A DNA stretch of 55,554 nt from Chloroflexota bacterium (GCA_022821905.1 JAJECS010000010.1:1-55554), one strand, 5' to 3'. Shown: positions 18,863 through 29,383, counted from the stretch's first letter. Made by a program: numbers and translations. The notes: generated by a model not told the origin, from the sequence alone.

Positions 18863-20242
18863 GTGAGCCGCAAGAACGCCGTCGCCAGCCCTCCCGCCGC
18901 GCGCCCCCCGGTGACCCCGGCGCTGCCGCGCTTGTGGCGGACGACCCGGGAGCGCTTTTTCCCGTCGTTCTCCCACCCAAACTTCGCCCGGCTCTGGCGC
19001 GCCAACACGGGCGCCATGACGGCTCACTTCGTGCAGTTCCTGGCCCAGGGGTGGCTGGTGGTGGAGCTGACGAATTCGCCGTTCGCGCTTGGCCTGCTGT
19101 CGTTCTTCATGTCGTTGCCCATGCTGGTGCTGTCTCCGTTGGGCGGGCTGCTGGCCGACCGCCTGAGCCGACCGCGGCTGCTGATGGCTGCGCAGAGCGT
19201 GAACGGCCTGACCGCCCTGACCATTGGGGCCCTGGTGGCCACGGGCGTGATTGCGGTGTGGCATCTGGCGATCAGCGCCACGCTGACCGGCGCCATGTTC
19301 GCCCTCAGCGTGCCGGCCCGCTACGCGTTGATCTCGGAAGCCGTGCCGCGGGCCCTGGTGCGAAACGCCGTGGCTCTGAACGCGACGACGATGAACCTGG
19401 CGCGCGTGATCGGCCCGGCGCTTGCGGGTCTGATCGTCGGGGCGGCAGGCATCGCGGCGGCCTATTTCACGATGGTCGGCGGCTACGTCTGGAGCATTCT
19501 CAACGTGCGGCGCATCGACGCCGACGAGCAGCGGCCGCGCGCCCAGGGGTCGCCGCTCAGCATCCTGCGCGCCGGGTTCGTCTACGTCATCAACACCGGA
19601 CCCATTCGCTCGCTGATGGTGCTGACCCTCGCGCCGGCGCTGTTCAGCTACCCGCTCACGATGCTGCTGCCGGCCTTCGTGAAGCAGGACCTGCAGGCCG
19701 GCGTGCAAGACCTGGGCCTGGTGACCAGCGCGCTCGGTGCAGGCGCGGTGCTTGGCGCACTCGCCCTGGTCGCGGCGCCGGAAGTCCGCCGCCCCGGTCG
19801 GCTCGCCATCGCCGCCATCGTCATCAACGGCGCGTTGTACGTGGTCCTGTCGTTCACCCGGTTCCTGCCGTTCGTCGCGCTCGTGCTGGCGTGCGTGGGC
19901 ATGTTCCAAGGGGTGCACATGGCGCTGACCCAGACGATCGTGCAGTTGCTGGTGCCGGCGCACATGCGCGGCCGCGTGATGGCCGTCTGGATGATCAACT
20001 GGGGCCTGATGCCGCTCGGGCTGCTGCCGCTGTCGGCCACCGCCGAACGCCTGGGTACGCCCGTGGCCATGGCGATCGGCGGCGGCCTCAGCCTGTGCGT
20101 GGGTGTGTTCGTGGCGTTCTGGGGCCGCCAGTTGTGGACGCTTACGCCGGCGGGGATGAACGAACCGGCCGAGCCGCCCGACGCCACCCCCGATCGATCC
20201 GCATCGGCAACGTCCCAGGTCGAGATCACCGCGCGCGACTGA
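18863..20242 (+). CDS. MFS transporter, MFS_3/EntS-like
   Basis: A 459-residue polytopic protein with about 12 hydrophobic helices. Early features are FARLWRANTGAMTAHFVQFLAQGWLV and the loop GGLLADRLSRPRLLM, the MFS motif A. This arrangement and the later HMRGRVMAVW segment are typical of the exporter branch PF05977 (siderophore and drug efflux, EntS-like). GTG at 18863 has GGAGGTG at 18850-18856; the frame is open for 94 codons upstream but that part translates the family A repeat and is not conserved. The C-terminal tail is hydrophilic. No siderophore genes lie nearby, so the cargo is unknown. Confidence 0.85.
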   Translation: MSRKNAVASPPAARPPVTPALPRLWRTTRERFFPSFSHPNFARLWRANTGAMTAHFVQFLAQGWLVVELTNSPFALGLLSFFMSLPMLVLSPLGGLLADRLSRPRLLMAAQSVNGLTALTIGALVATGVIAVWHLAISATLTGAMFALSVPARYALISEAVPRALVRNAVALNATTMNLARVIGPALAGLIVGAAGIAAAYFTMVGGYVWSILNVRRIDADEQRPRAQGSPLSILRAGFVYVINTGPIRSLMVLTLAPALFSYPLTMLLPAFVKQDLQAGVQDLGLVTSALGAGAVLGALALVAAPEVRRPGRLAIAAIVINGALYVVLSFTRFLPFVALVLACVGMFQGVHMALTQTIVQLLVPAHMRGRVMAVWMINWGLMPLGLLPLSATAERLGTPVAMAIGGGLSLCVGVFVAFWGRQLWTLTPAGMNEPAEPPDATPDRSASATSQVEITARD

Positions 20243-20273
20243 GGACCGGCGGCGAACGGGCAGGGACGAGGCC

Positions 20274-20298
20274 AGGGCGGTTCGGGAAACGCCCCTAC
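20274..20298. repeat. Intergenic repeat, family B
   Basis: CAGGGCGGTTCGGGAAACGCCCCTACG, an imperfect copy of the 17450 element, 30 bases after the MFS stop codon. Confidence 0.65.
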
Positions 20299-20373
20299 GT
20301 TCGGATGATCGCGGGCCGGTGGACGGACGGCCCGCGAAACTGCACATGCTCTGCATCGCGCCTGCGGGTTGGG

Positions 20374-20399
20374 TTGACAGGCCGCCTTTACCGTCAATG
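20374..20399 (+). promoter_or_regulatory. Possible promoter of the secreted repeat protein/two-component operon
   Basis: TTGACA at 20374-20379 with a weak -10 candidate (CAATGT, about 17 bases on), 40-65 bases before the start codon at 20439. Only the -35 element is convincing. Confidence 0.3.
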
Positions 20400-20438
20400 T
20401 CGTGAACGGATGCCCTCGCCTGACGGCAAGGAGGATGC

Positions 20439-21245
20439 ATGGGTCGGTGGAAGAAGTTGGCGCTTGCCGCGGCGGGCGCAGTCCTTGTATCAGTGGTGGC
20501 CGCGAGTCTCGCGCTGGCCCACGGCGGCGGAAAGTTCGGCGGCGCGCGGATCTCGCCCGTAGAGATCCTGAGCGACCTGACGGGCGTTTCAGTCGAAGAC
20601 ATCCGCAGCGCGCGCCAGAATGGCGACTCGCTGGCCGACATCGCCGAAGCCAACGACGTTTCGACGAACGACTACGTCGCGGCGGTGGTGGACGCGGCGA
20701 CGACGGCGATCGACGACGCGGTCGCCGACGGCAAGCTCTCGGAAGATCGCGCCGCGGAGATCAAGGAGGGGCTGACCGACAAGGTGGCGGCCATGGTCAC
20801 CAGCGAGGCCGGCTGGCACGGGCGGAGCCGTGGTTGGGCCGTCAAGCTCGACAGCAAGCCGTCGCCGGTCGTCGTCCTCAGCGAGCTGTCCGGCCTGTCG
20901 GTCGAGGAGATCCGGGAAAGCCGCGTCGAGGGCACGTCGCTGGCCGACATCGGCGAGGCCAACGGCGTGACCAAGGACGATTACGTCAACGAGCTTGTCT
21001 CCCGCGCAACGGCGGCCATTGACGCGGCGGTCGAAGCCGGTCGTCTGAGTGAAGAGCGCGCGCAGACCATGAAGGACGGGCTGGCGGATCGCGTGGATTC
21101 CATCGTGACCAACACCGACGAGCCCGGGCGCGGTCACGGCTGGGGCCGCGGCTTCGGCCACGGCAAATCCGGCGGCAAGCATGGCCGATGCCACTCCTCC
21201 AAGTCGACACCGGCGGAAGCCAGTGCGAGTCGGCTGGCTCTGTAG
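20439..21245 (+). CDS. Secreted protein with two helical repeats and Gly/His-rich tail
   Basis: A 268-residue exported protein. Residues 1-27 are a signal peptide (MGRWKK, a hydrophobic core, cleavage near LALA-HGG). Two copies of a roughly 85-residue unit follow, about 40-125 and 142-227. Each runs ILSDLTGVSVEDIR, then SLADIAEANDVS, then AIDDAVADGKLSEDRAAEIKEGLTDKV or its close variant. The tail is rich in Gly and His (GRGHGWGRGFGHGKSGGKHGRCH), suggesting metal binding. AAGGAGG precedes the ATG. It sits 77 bases before a response regulator and kinase, a layout seen for periplasmic accessory or target proteins of two-component systems. Ligand unknown. Confidence 0.7.
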   Translation: MGRWKKLALAAAGAVLVSVVAASLALAHGGGKFGGARISPVEILSDLTGVSVEDIRSARQNGDSLADIAEANDVSTNDYVAAVVDAATTAIDDAVADGKLSEDRAAEIKEGLTDKVAAMVTSEAGWHGRSRGWAVKLDSKPSPVVVLSELSGLSVEEIRESRVEGTSLADIGEANGVTKDDYVNELVSRATAAIDAAVEAGRLSEERAQTMKDGLADRVDSIVTNTDEPGRGHGWGRGFGHGKSGGKHGRCHSSKSTPAEASASRLAL

Positions 21246-21322
21246 CCTCCCCCAGGCGTACGGTGTGCGGGAGCCGGACGGCGGCCGGCTCCCGCCGCCG
21301 TGATGATTCCGGGAGATTGCCC

Positions 21323-22006
21323 GTGAAACACCAGCGCGTCCTCGTGGTGGACGACGACCCCGACATTCGCCGCCTGGTGAGCGCCTACCTCCGCCGCGAG
21401 GGCATGGAGGTCGTCACCGCCGAGGACGGCGAGACCGCCCTGATGCACGAGGCCACGCAGCAGCCCGATATCGTGGTGCTGGATTTGATGCTTCCGGGCA
21501 TCGGCGGCCTCGACGTGCTGCGCACGATCCGGGAACGCGGACCGCGGCCCGTCGTGCTGCTGACGGCGCGGGACGAGGTCACCGACCGCGTCCTGGGCCT
21601 CGAGTTGGGCGCCGACGACTACGTGACCAAGCCGTTTCACCCGCGCGAGCTGGTGGCCCGCGTCCACTCCATTCTGCGACGGGCGCAGGCGGAACCGGTC
21701 GCCGCGGCCGCCCGTGTTGGCTCGCTGGAAATCGACAGCGATCGCCGCCAGGTCCGGCGCGACGGGCAGTTGCTTTCGCTGACGCGAACCGAATTCGATC
21801 TGCTGGCGACGCTGGCGCGCGCCGACGGCCGGGTGCTGTCGCGCGCGGACCTGCTGGACGCCGTGGCGGGCCCGGACAGCATCACGTTGGAACGGTCGAT
21901 CGACAGTCATATCCGCAACCTGCGGCGCAAGGTGGAGCCTGATCCCGGCGAGCCGCGCTATGTGGTGACGGTGACCGGGGTCGGCTACCGGCTCGGCGAC
22001 ACGTAG
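21323..22006 (+). CDS. OmpR/PhoB-family response regulator
   Basis: A 227-residue regulator. The receiver domain shows the acidic pocket DDD at 10-12, the phospho-acceptor Asp54 in VVLDLMLPG, LLTARD and the Lys in DDYVTKPF. The C-terminal winged helix (about 130-225) has LTRTEFDLLATLARADGRVLSR and SIDSHIRNLRRKVEP, then YVVTVTGVGYRL. GTG at 21323 has GGGAGA just upstream and begins exactly at the conserved KHQRVLVVDDD. The next gene starts two bases after its stop, so it forms a pair with that kinase. Confidence 0.95.
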   Translation: MKHQRVLVVDDDPDIRRLVSAYLRREGMEVVTAEDGETALMHEATQQPDIVVLDLMLPGIGGLDVLRTIRERGPRPVVLLTARDEVTDRVLGLELGADDYVTKPFHPRELVARVHSILRRAQAEPVAAAARVGSLEIDSDRRQVRRDGQLLSLTRTEFDLLATLARADGRVLSRADLLDAVAGPDSITLERSIDSHIRNLRRKVEPDPGEPRYVVTVTGVGYRLGDT

Positions 22007-22008
22007 CC

Positions 22009-23358
22009 GTGCGACTTTCGCTGCGACTGGTGCTGGCTTTCGTCGCGGTGGCGGCGGTGGCCGTGGGCGCGGCGGCCCTGGTGGTCGGACTGACGACGAC
22101 GAGCCGGTTCGAGCGGTTTGCTTCAGAGGTTCGCCACCACGAAGCCGTCCACACGGCCGAACGACTTGCCGCGGCCTACGAACGAACGGGCGACCTCCGG
22201 AAGGCGGCGCGAGAGGTGTTCCCGAAGGGCCAGCCGCGCGGATTGCCGCTGGCCGTGGTGGACGCCGACGGCAACCTGGTCTGGGGGCCGGGCGGCATCC
22301 GATCCCGCCTCGCCATCGCCGCCTGGCCGGCGACGCCGCTCATCGCGGCGGGCAAGGAGGTCGGGCAGCTCCATATGCCGCAAGCGCTGGGCCCGGCGGG
22401 GCCATTGCCCATTGGATCCGACGACCGCGGCGAGTTGGAGCGAGGCTTCGTGCGGGACACGGTGCGCTCGCTGCTCATCGGCCTGGCCATCGCCGTGGGC
22501 GTGGCGCTGGTGGTCGGGATCGTCATCGCCGCGGGTATCACCCGTCCCCTGCGGCGGCTGACCGCCGCGGCGCGTGGGGTGGCCGCGGGCGACTTGCGCG
22601 CACGCAGCGGGCTCGCGGGCCGTGACGAAGTGGCCACCGTCGGCGCCGCCTTCGACGACATGGCGGCCGGCTTGCAGGCCCAGGAAGCCGCGCGCCGCAA
22701 TCTGTTCGCCGACATCGCCCACGAGCTGCGCACGCCGGTGACCGTGATCGAAGGCAACCTCCAGGCCATGCTGGACGGCGTCTACGACCGCTCGGACGAG
22801 ACGCTGCGGTCGACGCTGAACCGCGCCGAAGGGCTGCACCGGCTGGTGGAAGACATCCGCGACCTCTCCCTGGCCGATGTGGGCAAACTGGACCTCTCAA
22901 TCGAGCAGGTTGCCCTGGATCGCGTGCTCGAGGACGCGGCCTCGGCGATGCGCAGCCAGGCGCAGGCCAAGGGCGTTGCGCTGGAGTCGGCGCCTTCCCC
23001 AGGCACGGCGCTGGCCGACGAAGCGCGGCTGCGCCAGGTGCTGGCCAACCTGCTGGATAACGCGGTGCGCCACACGCCGTCGGGCGGGTCGATCGCCATC
23101 CGGTCGGGCGCCCACGACGACGGGACATGCTGGATCGAGGTGGCGGATACGGGCGAGGGCATCCCCGCCGAGGACCTGCCGCATATCTTCGACCGCTTCT
23201 ACCGCGGCACGGACGCCACGGGCCGCAAGACCCGCGGCAGCGGGCTCGGTCTGGCGATCGCGCGAGCGCTGATCGAGGCCATGGACGGACGCCTGAATGC
23301 CACCAGCACACCGGGCGAGGGATCGACGTTTCGGATCGAGCTGCCGGCGGCGGACTAG
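22009..23358 (+). CDS. Sensor histidine kinase
   Basis: A 449-residue membrane kinase, partner of the preceding regulator. Transmembrane helices lie at about 8-28 and 155-176, enclosing an extracytoplasmic sensor of about 120 residues with no recognisable ligand fold. HAMP domain follows (about 177-230), then the H-box FADIAHELRTPVTVIEGNL with phospho-acceptor His238, the N-box ANLLDNAVRHTPSGG, the G1 box VADTGEGIP and the G2 box GSGLGLAIA. It starts at GTG 22009. The upstream secreted Gly/His-rich protein is a candidate input or output of the system (inference from position). Confidence 0.95.
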   Translation: MRLSLRLVLAFVAVAAVAVGAAALVVGLTTTSRFERFASEVRHHEAVHTAERLAAAYERTGDLRKAAREVFPKGQPRGLPLAVVDADGNLVWGPGGIRSRLAIAAWPATPLIAAGKEVGQLHMPQALGPAGPLPIGSDDRGELERGFVRDTVRSLLIGLAIAVGVALVVGIVIAAGITRPLRRLTAAARGVAAGDLRARSGLAGRDEVATVGAAFDDMAAGLQAQEAARRNLFADIAHELRTPVTVIEGNLQAMLDGVYDRSDETLRSTLNRAEGLHRLVEDIRDLSLADVGKLDLSIEQVALDRVLEDAASAMRSQAQAKGVALESAPSPGTALADEARLRQVLANLLDNAVRHTPSGGSIAIRSGAHDDGTCWIEVADTGEGIPAEDLPHIFDRFYRGTDATGRKTRGSGLGLAIARALIEAMDGRLNATSTPGEGSTFRIELPAAD

Positions 23359-23399
23359 GGTCGGGGTCCGAAACCGTCAGCCCGACCTCTCCCATCGAT

Positions 23400-23535
23400 A
23401 AAGACCTCTGCAAATCCCGGCCAAGCTCGAGGATGACCGGGCGAACCCCGTCCACCCCCAGGTTCAATGAAGGGCGGATTCCCGCTCCCCGCCTTTGGGG
23501 ACAGGCTCCGCGGGAATGACGAGGAATTTCGCAAT
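23400..23535 (+). repeat. Intergenic repeat, family A (long form)
   Basis: Long copy closely matching 677-815, in the same orientation, including the CTCCCCGCC...GGGGACAGG hairpin and the CTCCGCGGGAATGACGA end. Confidence 0.75.
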
Positions 23536-23593
23536 GGTCTTCATCGAGGGAGAGGGAACCTGACTGGCGCCCGCCGGTCGCCGCATAACCAAC

Positions 23594-23619
23594 GGGGCAG
23601 GTTTGAAACCTGCCCCTAC
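23594..23619. repeat. Intergenic repeat, family B
   Basis: GGGGCAGGTTTGAAACCTGCCCC then TAC: a perfect inverted repeat, identical in its centre to the copy at 31835. Confidence 0.8.
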
Positions 23620-23680
23620 CCAACCGTCAACGTGTCGGCTGCCCTAGAATGAACTCCCCGTCGATCCGCCGCAGGCACCC

Positions 23681-26332
<2,652 letters not shown>

Positions 26333-26376
26333 TCGGCTGCGATTGGACGCCTCTGTAGCTCCGGCTCAGTTCCTGG

Positions 26377-26730
26377 CTATTCGAGCCAGTGCTCGCTCTC
26401 GATCGCGTCGTGTGTCGCAAGCAAGGCGTCCAGCGTCGCCACCAGCCGCCCGGCGGTCCGCCGATTGGCTCGTGGATAGGCTGGGTTGCTCGTGTAGATG
26501 AGCGCCGAAGAGGCGCGCCCGGCCCGCATGGCGTCGGCCGCGAGCGGTCGATAGTCCACCACGTTCTCCGTGACGATCACCCAACCTTCCGCCTGCGCCG
26601 CCTCGAGAATTGCTGCATCCGGCATTCCGCGAAGGTCACGCCGTTCGGCCACGGCCACCACCTCATGGCCGCGATCCCGCAGCACCCTGGCGATTGCCGG
26701 CGCCCACATCTCGTCGAGCAGCAGCTTCAC
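26377..26730 (-). CDS. DUF5615 PIN-like toxin
   Basis: A 117-residue protein of the PIN-like DUF5615 family. MKLLLDEMW at the start carries the first acidic residue of the PIN-type nuclease centre, GHEVVAVAER and PDAAILEAAQAEGWVIVTEN hold the next ones, and DYRPLAAD the last. PIN proteins are metal-dependent RNases. Its ATG overlaps the antitoxin stop by four bases (ATGA), the standard layout of type II pairs with antitoxin first. The pair is on the minus strand, convergent with leuS. Confidence 0.85.
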   Translation of the reverse strand: MKLLLDEMWAPAIARVLRDRGHEVVAVAERRDLRGMPDAAILEAAQAEGWVIVTENVVDYRPLAADAMRAGRASSALIYTSNPAYPRANRRTAGRLVATLDALLATHDAIESEHWLE

Positions 26731-27149
26731 CGGCCGAGCAGCGCTTGCTCCCGTCGCCAGCGGGCCTCGGCTCGTTCAGCTTCTTCCTCAACGCGCCGAA
26801 TCCAGTCGGCAACCTCGTCGGTGTAGTCGGCGTAGTAGCGCAGGGCCGCTCCAACCTGATCGGCGGTCAGCCCCGTCCGTTCGCCAATGCGCGCCGGACT
26901 GTCGGCGTCGCCGCCGTCGGCTCCGCGAAGCGCGCCGACCACCTCCCACACGTCCGGACCGCCCATCAGTCCGGCGCGGCGCCCGCCGGGGCCCGACCGG
27001 AAGACGATTCCGGGATGTTGCTCCATGCGCAGCCCCTCATCGAGCAGCTGCTTGGCGACCGCCGATCGCGACTGCCCACTTCTCCGGCTTTGCGTCTCCA
27101 ACTGCTCGAACAGGTCATCGCCCAGGCGTACCGAAAGATGCCGGCTCAT
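26727..27149 (-). CDS. RHH plus DUF433-like antitoxin
   Basis: A 140-residue protein. Residues 1-45 (SRHLSVRLGDDLFEQLETQSRRSGQSRSAVAKQLLDEGLR) form a ribbon-helix-helix DNA-binding fold. The middle part, MEQHPGIVFRSGPGGRRAGLMGGPDVWEVV, matches the DUF433-type segment that commonly precedes DUF5615 toxins. A charged helical tail (residues about 115-140) ends the protein. It would bind its own promoter and block the downstream toxin. No clear operator was picked out upstream. Confidence 0.85.
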   Translation of the reverse strand: MSRHLSVRLGDDLFEQLETQSRRSGQSRSAVAKQLLDEGLRMEQHPGIVFRSGPGGRRAGLMGGPDVWEVVGALRGADGGDADSPARIGERTGLTADQVGAALRYYADYTDEVADWIRRVEEEAERAEARWRREQALLGR

Positions 27150-27289
27150 CGCGCTGGTCGCCTTGTCTGTAGGCTGATGTCACACAGTGTAAGACGGCTT
27201 CGGCGTATCCCGATTGACAGGCGGGAACTCGCGCCGCAGCATCTCAGTAAGACTCGGTAAGAGGCCATGGCCGGCTTTGGGACTTTCGA

Positions 27290-27330
27290 CGGGCGTGGTT
27301 CGACAGGCTCACCACGAACGGACCTTAAGG
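27290..27330. repeat. Intergenic repeat, family D
   Basis: CGTGGTTCGACAGGCTCACCACG: an inverted repeat CGTGGT/ACCACG around the core TTCGACAGGCTCA. A related core TTCGACAAGCTCA is at 36569-36581. Confidence 0.6.
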
Positions 27331-27364
27331 GGCGCCCCTGCCCGGAGTTCCATCGACTGGGCCT

Positions 27365-27394
27365 CCCACGCTGCGCGCAGCGTGGGCCACCGGA
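27365..27394. repeat. Intergenic repeat, family C
   Basis: CCCACGCTGCGCGCAGCGTGGG followed by CCACCGG: perfect inverted repeat, reverse orientation of the 17043 copy. Confidence 0.75.
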
Positions 27395-27411
27395 TGCGGT
27401 CCACCGGGCAT

Positions 27412-27436
27412 CCTCGCCCTCTGCCAGAGGGCGAGG
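27412..27436 (-). terminator. Hairpin after the thrC-like/moaD-like operon
   Basis: CCTCGCCCTCT and AGAGGGCGAGG form a perfect 11-bp stem with a 3-base loop, 18 bases beyond the stop of the minus-strand operon. No T-run follows, so the terminator call is tentative; it could also belong to a repeat family. Confidence 0.45.
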
Positions 27437-27454
27437 GAACCGGAATGTGGCCGG

Positions 27455-27727
27455 CTAGCCTCCGGCGACGGACGGGACGATGGAGACTTCGCCGACGCCG
27501 TCGAGGGCGGTGTCGAAGCCGTCCTTGAAGCGGATGTCGTCGCCGTCCACGTAGATGTTGACGAAGCGCCGCAGCTCGCCGTCGGCGTCGAGCAGGCGCT
27601 CGGCCATGCCCGGATAGTCGGCTTCCAACTGCTGGACCAGCGCGCCGACGGTTTCGGCGTCGATGTCCACCCGGCTCTCGCCGCCGGTGAGGCTGCGCAG
27701 CGGCGTGGGGATGCGAACGGTTGGCAT
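27455..27727 (-). CDS. MoaD/ThiS-family ubiquitin-like sulfur carrier
   Basis: A 90-residue beta-grasp protein. It begins PTVRIPTPLRSLTGGESRVDID, has the FVNIYVDGDDIRF strand-loop typical of MoaD, and ends VSIVPSVAGG with the exposed Gly-Gly that is adenylated and thiocarboxylated in sulfur carriers. ATG at 27727 lies 32 bases beyond the upstream PLP-enzyme stop, so both share the SAM riboswitch leader. By analogy with CysO/CysM, the carrier would hand sulfide to the amino-acid-forming enzyme next to it. The activating E1-like enzyme and any protease removing the product are not in this window. Confidence 0.85.
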   Translation of the reverse strand: MPTVRIPTPLRSLTGGESRVDIDAETVGALVQQLEADYPGMAERLLDADGELRRFVNIYVDGDDIRFKDGFDTALDGVGEVSIVPSVAGG

Positions 27728-27759
27728 GCGGTGCGGCTCCTTCTGTGCGCCCTGGCTAT

Positions 27760-29007
27760 CTAGGCCGTGACGTAGACCCCGCGGTCGGCGAGGACTTGCT
27801 CGAATGAGGTGACGGTGGGCTTGACGGCAAAGCTGTCGGCGGTCTGGCTGTCGATGGCTTCCTGCGTCTTGAGGCCGTTGCCGGTGATGAGGGCCACGGT
27901 GAGATCGTCGGGACCGATGGCGCCGTTCTCCACCAGGTGCTTGAGCACGCCCACGGTGACGCCGCCGGCGGTCTCGGCGAAGACGCCTTCGGTTTCCGCC
28001 AGGAGCCGGATGCCATCCACGATCTCGGCGTCGGAAACGGCGTCGATGACGCCGTCGCACTCCTTGGCCAGCTTGAGGGCATAGAACCCGTCGGCCGGAT
28101 TTCCGATCGCCAGAGACTTGGCGATGGTCTGGGGCGTGCGCACGGCGCGATAGGTCATGCTGTCGCGCGCGAAGGCCTCGGCGACCGGCGCGCAGCCGTC
28201 GCCCTGGGCGCCGTGGATGCGGGTGTGCTGCTCGTCCAGCAGCCCAACGTCCACCAGCTCCCGCAATCCCTTGCCGATCTTGGTGTAGAGCGAGCCGGAG
28301 GCGATGGGCGCCACGATGTGGTCGGGCGCCTGCCAGCCCAGCTGCTCCACGGTCTCGAAGGCCAGCGTCTTGGATCCCTCGGCGTAGTAGGGGCGCACGT
28401 TGATGTTGCAGAAGGCCCACTCGTAGAGGTCGGCGATCTCGCTGCAGAGGCGGTTGAGCTCGTCGTAGGTGCCGTCAACGGCCACGATGCGCGCGCCGTA
28501 GACCGCCGCGCCGCGCACCTTGCCCAGCTCGATGTCGGCGGGCAGGAAGACGTAGGTGTCCATGCCGTGCCGGGCGCCGGCGGCGGCGACGGCGCCTGCC
28601 AGGTTTCCGGTGGAGGCGCAGGCGAAGGTCTCGAAGCCCAGCTCGCGAGCCTTGGCCACGGCCACGGCGACGACGCGATCCTTGAAGGAGAAGCTGGGGT
28701 TGACGGTGTCGTTCTTGATGTAGAGCCGGTTCAGCCCCAGCCGCTCGCCGAGGTTGTGGGCGCGCTGCAGCGGCGTGAGGCCCACGGGCCAGGTGGGATC
28801 CCAGCCGCTCTCGACGGGCAGCAGGTCGGCGTAGCGCCAGAGGGTCTGGGGACCCGCGGCGATGGAGTCACGCGAGACGCGGTCGCGGATGGCCTGGTAG
28901 TCGAACTGCACCTCGAGCGGGCCGAAACAGAACTCGCAGACGTGAACCGCTCTCGGTTCGTAGGCGCGGCCGCATTCGCGGCACTGGAGCGCATTGATGG
29001 TGCTCAC
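27760..29007 (-). CDS. Threonine-synthase-like PLP enzyme, candidate homocysteine synthase
   Basis: A 415-residue fold type II PLP enzyme with an N-terminal zinc ribbon (C9, C12, C24, C27). The PLP-Lys is K109 in NPSFSFKDRV; orthodox threonine synthases read NPTGSFKDRG here. The phosphate loop is CASTGN (130-135), and GSLYTKI provides the expected later Gly/Ser-rich site. Automatic annotation would call it ThrC. However, it is preceded by a SAM-I riboswitch and followed by a sulfur carrier, which fits conversion of O-phosphohomoserine to homocysteine in methionine synthesis (inference). Start is GTG 29007 with AAGGA nine bases upstream on the minus strand. No other threonine gene is adjacent. 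Confidence 0.85.
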   Translation of the reverse strand: MSTINALQCRECGRAYEPRAVHVCEFCFGPLEVQFDYQAIRDRVSRDSIAAGPQTLWRYADLLPVESGWDPTWPVGLTPLQRAHNLGERLGLNRLYIKNDTVNPSFSFKDRVVAVAVAKARELGFETFACASTGNLAGAVAAAGARHGMDTYVFLPADIELGKVRGAAVYGARIVAVDGTYDELNRLCSEIADLYEWAFCNINVRPYYAEGSKTLAFETVEQLGWQAPDHIVAPIASGSLYTKIGKGLRELVDVGLLDEQHTRIHGAQGDGCAPVAEAFARDSMTYRAVRTPQTIAKSLAIGNPADGFYALKLAKECDGVIDAVSDAEIVDGIRLLAETEGVFAETAGGVTVGVLKHLVENGAIGPDDLTVALITGNGLKTQEAIDSQTADSFAVKPTVTSFEQVLADRGVYVTA

Positions 29008-29178
29008 GGAAGATCGTCCTTCAGTTGCAATGGGTCGGGGGCTAGCCCTCGGGGGATGGACTCAGACGGTGGCCGGAACGGCCGGTCGGCCCGCGGCGCG
29101 CGCGGGCCCAGCCATCGCCATGACCCGCCGACGGACGATGCGCCTGTGGCTCACCGTGAACATCCCACTTGCACGAAA

Positions 29179-29205
29179 CCCCTCGCTGCTCCGACCAGCG
29201 AGGGG
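29179..29205 (-). terminator. Riboswitch-controlled terminator hairpin
   Basis: On the minus strand CCCCTCGCTG, a 7-base loop and CAGCGAGGGG make a 10-bp stem followed by TTTCG. An alternative hairpin, GGTCACG/CGTGACC (about 29206-29224), extends into the 3' strand of riboswitch helix P1 and into the terminator's 5' arm. This gives a plausible antiterminator that SAM binding would prevent. Confidence 0.7.
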
Positions 29206-29221
29206 TCACGATTCCCGTGAC

Positions 29222-29324
29222 CTCTCATCTCGCGACTTTCGCCGCCGGAGTTGGCACCTTGCGCGTGGCCGCGCAGGTTGCCAGGCTTCGCAGGGCCTGT
29301 TCCCTCCACCACTCTGGATGAGAG
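29222..29324 (-). ncRNA. SAM-I riboswitch (S-box)
   Basis: Minus-strand aptamer closed by a perfect P1 helix, CTCTCATC (29324-29317) with GATGAGAG (29229-29222). The conserved core follows in order: AGAGTGGTGGAGGGA, GGCCCTGCGAAGCC, GGCAACC, then GGTGCCAACTCC and a short P4 stem before P1 closes. These are the hallmark blocks of SAM-I, including the k-turn and SAM-binding segments. It lies 215 bases upstream of the threonine-synthase-like gene with a terminator in between, so high SAM should switch the operon off. Confidence 0.95.
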
Positions 29325-29354
29325 CCAGCCATGTGCTCGTCCATGGCCGAGGCA

Positions 29355-29383
29355 AGGGTATCACCCCGCCTTGGCCTCGCCAA
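29355..29383 (-). promoter_or_regulatory. Promoter of the riboswitch operon
   Basis: Minus strand TTGGCG (29383-29378), a 17-base spacer, then TACCCT (29360-29355) preceded by TGA, an extended -10 context. Transcription would start near 29348, about 24 bases before the riboswitch P1 helix, a sensible leader length. Confidence 0.5.

Larger units (their letters stand above)
23359..23680. other. Intergenic region before leuS with two repeat families
   Basis: About 320 bases with no gene. They hold the second long family A repeat (23400-23535) and a family B palindrome (23594-23619). A TAGAAT at about 23645 might be a -10 hexamer for leuS. I see no T-box features (no conserved T-box sequence or terminator), although such leaders are common before aminoacyl-tRNA synthetases in some phyla. 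Confidence 0.6.
27150..27454. other. Intergenic region with three different repeats
   Basis: About 305 bases between the antitoxin start and the 3' end of the MoaD-like gene. It contains no gene, but carries family D (27290-27330) and family C (27365-27394) repeats and a strong hairpin (27412-27436). The antitoxin promoter must lie in 27150-27280. Confidence 0.6.

Noticed and set aside
23359..23680. T-box leader before leuS
   Set aside because: No conserved T-box sequence, specifier loop or terminator could be found; the region is filled by dispersed repeats.
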